NCBI RefSeq assembly: GCF_963678635.1
Contig: NC_087068.1
Location: forward strand, 19,767,789 to 19,831,788
Length of the DNA: 64,000 nt
DNA from: Symsagittifera roscoffensis
Taxonomy: Eukaryota; Xenacoelomorpha; Acoela; Convolutidae
Reading direction: 5' to 3'
The notes under the pieces are model-generated. The model ran no database searches. It was not told where the DNA came from and saw only the letters and a list, made by a program, of their open reading frames with translations. Below, one piece after another: positions 55,801 to 64,000 of this stretch (position 1 is its first letter; every line of letters begins with the position of its first letter). Made by a program: the position numbers and the translations under genes.

Positions 55801-58800
55801 ATACATTTCCTGATAGTGGTTTCAGGTATTTTCGTTCCTGATTGTATATAGGGTAAAACTTATGGGGAGAAAAAAGGTGGTTATTTGTTTAATCCATGAA
55901 AAAATGTTAAGGATGTGTTCTTCATTCTTGTGTACTTGTCTTTTATATGGAGTTTACTATTTAAAATATTTATTGTGGGAATATATTTAGTTATCTGTTA
56001 TGTGGAATGTTTGTTTAAATGGTTTGTTTAAGAATTTGTTTTGTTCCATCGTTCTAGTGGGAACTAGGATAAGTTGGATTTTTCCATAATTTATTGTTGA
56101 GCCTTCCGCTGTTGCTAATTTGCTGGCTGTCATAGTAGGTACTAGGGTTGGATGTAGTGTTTTAATTTCATTCCAATTGGGGATCTAATAATATTTGATT
56201 CTGCTCCTGGGTCGATTAAAAAATCTATTTCAAGATATGGTGGTTGAAATTCTTTACTTTTCGGATTTTCTAAGAGAAATGGAATTGTCCAAATGATTTC
56301 TCTTGGCTGTTCTTTTTGTATATTTTGATAAATGTGGTTTGTACTTGAGCTTTGTACTTCGTCTTTTCCGGGTTTAATTACAATGTTAATTTCATTTACT
56401 TCTTGTTCAACCGGGACATTATTACTAATAGGTCTAGTGTAGTAATTTTGAAGACGTTCCGATTGATTTTCATAAATGTGTGAAGTGAAGGGTTGTTCAT
56501 ATGTAATAGGTTCGTAATCATTTTCAGCTGTGATCTTTTTAACTGAGATGATGTTATTTGTATCACTTTCGCTGTCTGTTGATTCACAATTAATGTGATT
56601 TAATTGTATTTCTGTACTTTCTGTATCACCGATACCAGGGGGTCTGAAGTTGTTTCTTCAGTTGTTTGTACCTAATTATCTTGTCTTTGATGTTTCGGTG
56701 TGTTGCTTCTATATTTATGCTGGGAATCCAAATAGCGATTATTTTTGCTATGAGGAGATTGAGAATAATTTCTTTGTTGATTGTTATAGTTTGGATTCCT
56801 ATTTTGTGAATTATTTTGTGATCTATTATGGTAGTTGTTGTTATTCATTCGTTGATTATTGGATCTGTTGTATGATTTATTTCTTGATCTATTTTTGGTA
56901 ACGTTGATTTCGATTATTTGAATAAATTCTACTCCTATTGTTTGAATAGTTTCAGTTTCTATTGTATGATGAGTTTCGTGATCTATCGTTTGAATAGTGT
57001 CTGTTCCTAGAATTTGAATGGGAACTGGTATCAAACAAATATTTTCTTCTGTTTGAATTTGATCGTGAATATTTATTTCTATACTGATTATTTTGTCTTT
57101 TTGATCGACTATATCTATTTTGTGAGAAAATTCGTGAATTTCTTTGTTCTGGTGATCTACCTCTATAACTAGAGTTATAAGCTGATTGGTTCATTGAATA
57201 ATTTGAATTATTTGGAAGTGGGTTATCGGAGCTGTTGTTACTATGTATATTTTTGTTTGGTAAATTTTGGTCTTTTTTCATGTATTGATAGAATGATTTA
57301 TTTGATTCTTTGTACTTTTAAGGCTTGTTCTGGTTATCTTGTTGTTTTTGTCTACATTCGGCAATACTGTGTCCGTATCTTTGGCAATAACTACACCATT
57401 TTTTGAAATTTGGGGTTTTCCCATATATGTTTAAAATTTCAGTGATTTTTTCAGTTAGATCTACATCTGAATCTTGTATGTTGTTCATATGTGTAGTATT
57501 TGTTTCTACGAGTTTCATTGCGATTTCTGCTTGCTCTTGTTTATCAACTAGTTTTCTGAAATCTAAATCTGGTTCTCGAATTGAGGAGGGATGTGATGCT
57601 CTCTTTTTAATTTGTATTTTTCTTAATTGAGGTGTTAGAGTCATCATTAAAATTTCTGTCATTTTCGTGTTTTTATAATCATGAGTGTTAAGTGATTATG
57701 CTTTTCGAACAAGTGTTTCGATTCTAACTGTCAATTGTTTAATTGTTTCGTTTGGTAGTCTGCAAATTTCATTACATAAAACTCTTTGATATTGTTTATT
57801 TCTTTCAGAGTCAGACCTTTTCGAAAATTCTTGTGTGAATCTTTTGCAATCAGTTTTTATGTCTATAGGTAAAAGTGAAAACCATTTTTGAGCTGCGCCA
57901 TCAAGTGTTGTTTGTATTAAAGCTGTGCGTTTATCCAATTTATCCAATTTTGGTGAAGTGGTGTATTAATTGGTTCAGGTCCTATGTTTACAATAAATTT
58001 ATTGTGACTGCAGTTAAATAATCTTCTACAGAATATTCAGGGTCTGTGCCTGTAAATACCATCAATGGTTTATTTGATGTTTTTCAATGTCCACCCATTA
58101 GGTATGGATTCATTGTCATTTATAGTGATTTTGCGGCATTTGGCATTTGTGAAAAGTTTGTAAGTTGATTTTTTGTTATTTCATGTTGTTGTAAATAATA
58201 TGGTAGTGGTATTTCATTTTGCATTTGTGTTGGTTGATAATAAGCTGTATTAACTGGGTTTTGTGAATAAAAATTATTATTTTGGGATGCGTGATTTGGT
58301 CTAGGCTGTCTCACATGTTGTTCTCGTGTATATGGTTCAAAAATATCTGGTTGATCTACGTGATAAGAGTGTAGTCTTTGGTTTTAAAAGTTTTGTTGAT
58401 GGTTTTGGTCATAAAATTCGTCATCATGTGATGAAAGATAATTAGGTGTATAATAAGGTGTTTTATGTTTATTTTGGTTATGCTGTTTACTGTGTTTGTT
58501 TTTTTTTGGAAAAATGGGTAATTTTTTCTCAGGTTTTTTGGAATTCGCGGATTATCGTTAAAATTTACTAAGTTTAATGTTGGTTGTTGGAAATTCTGTC
58601 GTTGTGAAAATAAATGGTTTTGCGGGTTTGTACGGGGAGGTTTAGATTTTTGTGATGTATTTACATAGTTATAATTGTGTTCTGCAAAATTACTTCTGGT
58701 GAATGTTTTTTGTTTTTGTGTTGGTTTTGTCATTGGTCTAAATGTTTGGTAATCCATATGTGAATATTTCGGAGCAACCGAGGGTTTAACCGTAGATTGC

Positions 58801-59882
58801 AATGTTACTTGTGGTAATATTGTGTTTTTAGGTTTTGGCGTTGTAAGGTTTGGATGTATTGGTGATTGTTTTGTTGTGTAGTTGTTAGTATTGTTTCAAC
58901 TATTTCTTCATTTATAAAATGTGATGTTGTTTGAATATCTTGTTGTGTAGGATTTCTAGTTCCATTTAAATTTTCCTGTTGTACAAGGGTTGAATTTAAG
59001 GTATTATTTTGTTTTCTATTGGGTAAAAATGAATTATAGTTTAAAGGTGTTGCATCTATTGTAAGTGGAAATACTTTTAGATAGACTTTATGAATAGAAA
59101 TTGTACTGATTGTTTGACTTGAGATGTCTATTGGGATGTCCAGGAATAATGGGTGAGACCAATCATGGTCCCAAATATAATCTGATTGTTCTGCAATGAC
59201 AATATCATCATTGGTACTTTGAGGTCTAAAATTTTTTCTTGCTTGTGCAATTAAATCAATATTATGTGTGAAATTGTCAATTATGAACCATGCTAAGATT
59301 TTTTTGTAAATCGTGTTTAACATTTTGTGAAATTTCATTGCTTGAAAAATTTTCACAGATTGTCTTTAAAAATGCTGAGAATGCGGCAATTTCATTTCTT
59401 TCATTCGTGTGTCTTGATGTTTGAACTGGTGACGTACTTTCAATTTCTGTTTTTTCTAGTATGGATAAATAACTATATTTTATTGCAAAAACATCGTTAG
59501 TAAATTATGAATTCGCTCTCTGTGAATTTTGGTGTTGTAAATTTTTAATGTGTTTTGCGAATACTTTTGAAAATTCTATGTCAACGTCGTCTGTTTGAAT
59601 AACTTGTTTGCCATAAAATTTACTTGCTGTGCTGAGTTCTATGGTGTAGATTTTATATTGTTGTGTTAGATTACATATTCCTTTTAAATAAGGATCGACA
59701 ATTTGTCTTTTGATTTTTATTTCTGGGAATTCTGCTTTACATGGGCTAATTCCTTGTTCGAATACATTTGCGGTTAGATTATTGCAAAATTGTATTTGCC
59801 CTCTATCTTCAGTGAGTGAATTGATGAGAAATGGGAAAAGAGAGTTTTCTTCTGGACTCTCGTCACTTGAACTTTGGCTCAT
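55801..59882 (-). pseudogene. Copy D: Gag-protease, broken
   Basis: The start ATG 59882 and first 125 codons match copy B (SPCKAEFPEIKIKRQI). Then come pieces at 58805-59356, 58356-58802, 58120-58314, 57696-57947, 57318-57662 (CCHC knuckle WCSYCQRYGHSIAEC) and 56952-57281 (Asn/Ser/Arg-rich). The protease follows near 56205, where the active-site DSG reads DPG. Premature stops and small indels separate the pieces. It confirms the domain order of the intact copy B frame. Confidence 0.85.
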
Positions 59883-60324
59883 TTTTTCGTTTTATGACTA
59901 TTAGTGCGTAACGTTCGATGTGTCTGATCGGTTGATTCCAATTGTATAAACGTACTGGTTTATTTTTGTATATCTTTTTTATTCTTATTTTTTCTTGTTT
60001 TGATGAATGTGATGTGGCTTCTGAATCAGAAAAACATAATTGATCGTGAACTGGGTAGTTTTAATTTACTGTTTCTCTTAGTTTGCAAAGTGCATCTAAA
60101 TTACTGACTTCTGATTCGGAGACTGCGTTTCTTCGTTTTGAAAATTTTTTCCGTATAATTTGTCTTTGTTTACTTATAATTTTCCTTTTTAGTGTTTGTC
60201 GTTTTGTTCGATTATATCCAATCGTTTGTTTGTTTGGCGTGATTACGAGATCGTATGTTTCGTTGTTTATTTCGCAATTGTGTAGTTTTATTGTTTGACT
60301 TTTTCCTAAATTGTTCAGTGACAT
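59863..60324 (-). CDS. ORF0: small basic leader protein, copy D (one in-frame TAA)
   Basis: It starts at ATG 60324 (MSLNNL) and is open for 87 codons. After a TAA at 60061-60063 the same frame stays open to TGA 59863-59865, which overlaps the gag start by 20 nt. Residues 40-70 are strongly basic (TKRQTLKRKI, RKKFSKRRN), like an arginine-rich RNA-binding motif, and the distal part carries KPVRLYNWNQPIRHI. Copies A and B align on both sides of the TAA, and copy A is open across it, so the undamaged ORF is probably about 150 codons. A Rev- or Tat-like RNA-binding accessory role is inferred from composition only. Confidence 0.6.
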
Positions 60325-60783
60325 AATGTTTAGGATGAAGGATGCAAGATTGTTATTAGTGATTTTAATATCCTAGACTGTTAGTCCTTACAATTTTTTG
60401 GTTATCCTAACTTGGATTTTTTTATTCAGGGTTGGAGAGAAAAGTATATATCGATTCCGGAGAATGATTGTTACTTTCTCGTGACTATTCTAAGTTAAGG
60501 TGTTAACTTATTAATCTTACTTAGGGGTAGTGACTGTGTTCAAGGGTTGGAGAATAGTAAATCGATCCACAAGGTTCAGGTATAAATAGAACACAGGTAG
60601 TTCATTAGATACTATTTTAATACTTATTAAGATTTAAGATTTAGCCTGGGTCAGGTAAGAGGGGGGATTAATTGAAGGATGAAATAACCGAAGTTCTTCA
60701 CTGTTTAGCTTAATTTGAATGGTTAATGTGGTTGAAAAATTTCTATTAGTCCTGGGTCTTTGAAAGGGTTGGGTAGTGAATCG
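60325..60783 (-). promoter_or_regulatory. Copy D: conserved leader block
   Basis: It shares GGGTTGGAGAATAGTAAAT, CCACAAGGTTCAGGTATAA, TTAGCCTGGGTC and CCGAAGTTCTTCACTG with copies A and B, then ends at the truncation point. It is noncoding. Confidence 0.6.
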
Positions 60784-61202
60784 GATCATTGACCTCTTTT
60801 TATAGAATGTTATGACATTTGCAATCTTTGTGAAAAAAAATCTAAAGTACCTGTTACAGATTTTAAAAGGATATACAAAAACAGGGTGTACAATTTAAAA
60901 AAAAACTATTTCAAGCTTCGTATGGCGAGAAAATTATTCTGACATAAATCGTAAATTAGCAAAAAATGTTCCGGTGAAGGCTCATTGAATAATTAAATTC
61001 AGTCCAAAGAAAATTGCTAGGTTGCTTAAGATCTAAAAAGATTTTTTAAAATGTTTTAAAAAAGCATGCAAACAAAGAACAAAGAAATACAAAAAAAAGG
61101 AATTTAAAATCATTACTCTTAAAAAATCAAAGTAATGAGATAATCAAAATTATCAGGAAACCTAGAATTATAATTTTAATAGAAAAAATCAAATACGCCA
61201 GT
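60784..61202. other. Unrecognised AT-rich flank
   Basis: No gene or repeat is recognised between copy D and the first MITE. Confidence 0.5.
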
Positions 61203-61624
61203 CACCGGCGGATTTAGGGGGAGAGGCAGAGGCCCCTCCCCCTAAGGAATTCGACCCCCCGCCTATCAAAAGGGTCCCCCTTTTTACTATTTGGAGATAT
61301 CCATTTTTTGCTGACAAACCCTGAAGCTATTCTAAAGGCGCCTTGGGCGCCAGTACATACTAATTTTGAGGGAGGAGCGCGCACCGAAAAAACGTGTTTT
61401 TTGGCAAAATATTTCCATGAAGTACCTAAAAACGCATTTTTGGCCTGTTTTTTTTCAAAAAATATGCCTGCGGTGCATAAAATTTGATGAAAATTATGTC
61501 TTTATAAGGATTCGGGAGAGCTCAGAAAATCAATTTGGTCGACCCAAAAAAGAAGCTAGACCAAATTGTCGAATTTTTTTTAAAAGTCAGCCTCCCCCTC
61601 GAGAAAACCCTAGATGCGCGTCTG
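61203..61624. mobile_element. hAT-like MITE, older copy
   Basis: It begins CACCGGCGGATTTAGGG and ends CCCTAGATGCGCGTCTG, imperfect terminal inverted repeats. The flanking 8-mers ACGCCAGT and ATAACAGT match at 5 of 8 positions. It shares GGCGCCA, ACTAATTTTGAG and TTTTTGGCCTG blocks with 61945-62350. The open frame 61366-61674 inside it is not coding. Confidence 0.7.
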
Positions 61625-61944
61625 ATAACAGTAGTATCGGAAGCACGTTCAAAGATTTTCGTCTGACAAGTTAAATCGATTAAAACTTCTCAGATTGTTC
61701 CGGATCAGTTCAACAAGTACTTTTACTTCAATTGCGACTGACTTGGCGCGAAAATTCAAGCTTGTGGCTACGCCGAGCCGCTAATTGAACTGAATAAAAA
61801 ACGGCGGTTTTTTTCACTAAAGAAGCCGTACAAAACTTAAGAACCTCAAAAAAAGTCATGCGCCATCATTATTGCATATCAAACAAAACGTTAAACATTT
61901 CTTTACCCGTTCTAAATTTCCATTTATCCGACCTCATAAATAGC
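61625..61944. other. Spacer between the two MITEs
   Basis: No feature is recognised except the left target duplication TAAATAGC at 61937-61944. Confidence 0.5.
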
Positions 61945-62350
61945 CAGGGGCGGATTTAAGGGGGGGGGGGGGCGGACACTTCCTTCCCCTCAGGGATTCG
62001 AACCCCTACCGACCCAAAGGGTTCCCTTTGTACTATTTTGAGATATCCATATTTGGTGACGGACCCTGAATTTTTCTTCGGCGCCAATATATACTAATTT
62101 TGAGAGGGAAGCGCGTGCCAAAAAAACGCGATTTTTTGGTCAAATTTTTCCAAAAAGTGCCTAAAAACGCCTTTTTTGGCCTGTTTTTCGAAATTTTGGC
62201 TGCGGCCCAGAAAATTTGACCGAAACAGGGGTCTTGTTTTGGGAGAACTCGGAAAATCAATTTTGTCGAACTAAAAAAAAAGGTCGACAAAACTTTCGAA
62301 AATTTTTTAAAAATCCGCCCACCCCTCAAGAAAATCCCAGATCCACCCTG
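61945..62350. mobile_element. hAT-like MITE with perfect 8-bp target duplication
   Basis: The ends are CAGGGGCGGATTTA and, inverted, CAGGGTGGATCTGG. TAAATAGC occurs directly on both sides (61937-61944 and 62351-62358). An 8-bp duplication with CAGGG-type termini is the hAT signature. The 406-bp element has no transposase, so it is non-autonomous. A G-run of 14 lies just inside the left end. Confidence 0.85.
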
Positions 62351-62454
62351 TAAATAGCTATACCTCAGTTTGGGTTATTCGGGATAGTATAAAAACACCA
62401 AGAATACAAACTTACATGACACTGGCCTTTTTAATTATCCAGGAATTTATAGAC

Positions 62455-62900
62455 AAAATAATCTCCCTAATTCGATATCTAAGCTTTTTGAAAAACTCTC
62501 TTATGAAAAAGACCCTCTTTGATCGAGCAAAACAAAATTCTAATGCTTTGGTTTTGGTAAATTGCTGAGAAGCCCAATTGATAAAAAACAGTAGATTGGC
62601 CTGTTGTTTTTTAGATTATATATTTTGCGATACGGTAGACCACAATCAACTTCTTCACAATCTAGGAAAATATGATTTTAGACAACCTTTTTATGATGGT
62701 CTTGAAAAATCAAATAGAGGGAACGATTTGTTCAATTTGATAAGATAAGATCCAAAACGCTCGAAGTATGTTGTGTTGTTCCGCAAGGATCAGTCCTTGG
62801 ACCAACCCTCTTGATCGATTAGTATCAATAATCTACCAATCGCATGTTAATATTCATTTTGTCGATGACGAACAATCTTTTTATATGACGGAAGTTCAAA
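62455..62900 (+). pseudogene. Decayed non-LTR (LINE) reverse transcriptase fragment
   Basis: Conceptual reading in shifting frames shows, in order, SISKLFEKL (62476 on), DTVDHNQLLHNLGKYDF (about 62620-62690), VPQGSVLGPT (about 62777-62806) and FVDDEQSF (about 62857-62880) in place of the catalytic YADD box. The order and spacing are those of the RT of CR1/Jockey/RTE-like LINEs. Multiple frameshifts and stops show it is dead. No endonuclease or tail is seen. Confidence 0.75.
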
Positions 62901-64000
62901 AAATTATTGCAAATTTCTAAGTTGATGACTGAAAACAATCAGACCATAGTCATTGTTGGATAATTCTTTTTGAATTGTGGAAAAATTTAATCGTGATATC
63001 ATTTCCGTTGTCAAAAATTTTTAAAAAAATCAATTGCTGCATGTAACTGGGAATTGAAAATGACTTTTGCTTGACTTTCAAAAATCATACTGATAACCGA
63101 GAAATTATTTCAGTTTTGTGATGTCATCTATCAAACAAGAAACTTTGTTTTGAAAAAAAAATTAGTATCAGATAAGAGATTTTAGGTAATGGAAACACCT
63201 TGAAATTGCATCTTGATGGAATTCGAAAACTGCAAAATTAGAAAACTCCAAGTTTGAATCTGCGCCAATTTTTTCACATAACTGTATAATTTTACCCTTC
63301 TATTTGTTTTTGAGCAAGTTGGGTTCCCATCCCAAATAATTTCTCCCTTACTACAAGGGTATCTAAGATATCCATTTGGTCTTATGGCATTCTCTCAAGT
63401 GATGTTTTTGTGATCGATTTCTTCATTTGTAGTTCTTTTCGTGCAATAACAAACACATAGATAAAATTTCTAAGTTTTTTTTTTATGCAAAAAAAACAGC
63501 GCTCTTTACATGTTCAAAACGGCTTTTAGGAATTTACGTCGGTCATGTTAATAGTTACCTGAGGACCGAAAAAACTAATTTTCACCAGGAGCTCCGAAAA
63601 AATATTAATTTTGATTTGTGAAGCTAGCACTTCTCAAATGAAAAGTTGCTTGACCATCAAATCAAAGTTGGATAATTTTGATTGATTTCAAAGATTTGCC
63701 CTGAAAATGTTTCAGAAACGAAAAAAAGGTTAAAATTTGTCGCAATAATTCAAATCTTTTCTAGCTTTTGCTTGATTAAATCCGCCATAATTACGGATTT
63801 TCTCTAACTTTTGCCGAGTATCACTGCTCGATGAGCTGAAGCAATTTTCAGTGTCCATCAAGCCAGTTAATGAGTTTTTGCGATTTATTTCCACATTATT
63901 TGCCTTTGCTGGTAAAGTAATTCAACTTTTCAACTCAAATATTGCCGTGACAATTCAAAATGTTTCATTAAAAAAATTTTCAAAACTTTTTTTCGAACTC
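62901..64000. other. Unrecognised AT-rich stretch to the window end
   Basis: No ORF, repeat or RNA gene is recognised. Part may be more decayed LINE sequence after the RT fragment. Confidence 0.4.

Larger units (their letters stand above)
51926..60783 (-). mobile_element. Copy D: 5' half of a third giant element
   Basis: It has the same orientation and gene order as copy B from the leader through the integrase N-terminus, then runs into the gap. There is no LTR on the right: similarity to the copy B leader stops at GTGAATCG (60783). Gag, protease and pol all carry multiple frameshifts. It is closer to copy B than to copy A in gag and pol sequence. Confidence 0.9.

Noticed and set aside
61366-61674. 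102-aa ORF and the 98-aa ORF at 62033-62329
   Set aside because: Both lie within or across the MITE pair, on opposite strands, and reflect GC-richer MITE sequence rather than coding.

Overview
This is AT-rich DNA from a eukaryote, most likely an invertebrate animal. I see no prokaryotic gene, operon, ribosome-binding site or CRISPR array, and no convincing host gene. Nearly everything recognisable is mobile or repetitive. The exact 200-N gap at 51726-51925 looks like a scaffold join. I could not place the species.

The main content is a cluster of giant Ty3/gypsy-type LTR retroelements with a retrovirus-like layout. Copy B (32215-51102, minus strand) is complete from end to end. It has a 415-bp 5' LTR at 50688-51102, a 410-bp 3' LTR at 32215-32624, TGGAACC...AACTCA ends, and a 4-bp target duplication ATAC on both sides, giving about 18.9 kb. 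In transcription order it carries a long leader with a basic small ORF ('ORF0') overlapping the gag start; gag-protease in one 1294-aa frame; RT-RNase H; a DD35E-type integrase with a GPY motif; two small hydrophobic ORFs; a Pro/Ser/Thr-rich ORF; a broken env-like glycoprotein; an intact 609-aa ORF of unknown function ('ORFX'); and a 1.6-kb 3' UTR. Copy A (16966-29448, minus) is a diverged, internally deleted relative. Copy D (51926-60783, minus) lacks its 3' half, which is lost or in the gap. Copy E (1-1396, plus) is only the 3' end of an oppositely oriented copy. Nonsense codons, frameshifts, a protease or integrase active-site change, or deletions make A, B and D non-autonomous. ORF0 and ORFX can still be aligned at protein level between copies, which suggests they are real genes of this lineage.

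Region by region: 1-1396 copy E; 1603-3177 a duplicated ~540-bp hairpin-bearing repeat with a small inverted-repeat element between the copies; 3499-3725 a palindrome-rich patch; 6216-16640 a 10.4-kb minisatellite of ~66-70-bp monomers with two higher-order organisations (alternating 1401/1069 bp, and ~610 bp); 16966-29448 copy A, containing a four-unit ~1.09-kb tandem array of integrase sequence in ABAB order (21691-26056); 29484-32115 two interspersed repeat families, one loaded with GCGGAATCCGC near-palindromes; 32211-51106 copy B with its target duplications; 51726-51925 gap; 51926-60783 copy D; 61203-61624 and 61945-62350 two hAT-like MITEs, the second with a perfect 8-bp target duplication; 62455-62900 a decayed LINE reverse transcriptase fragment; the rest is unrecognised AT-rich DNA.

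In an intact relative the parts would work as a retrovirus-like element. Gag packages the RNA, protease, RT, RNase H and integrase copy and insert it, the env-like glycoprotein would act at membranes, and ORF0, the hydrophobic ORFs and ORFX would be accessory factors whose roles I cannot name. All counts were made by eye from the sequence; no alignment program or database was used.
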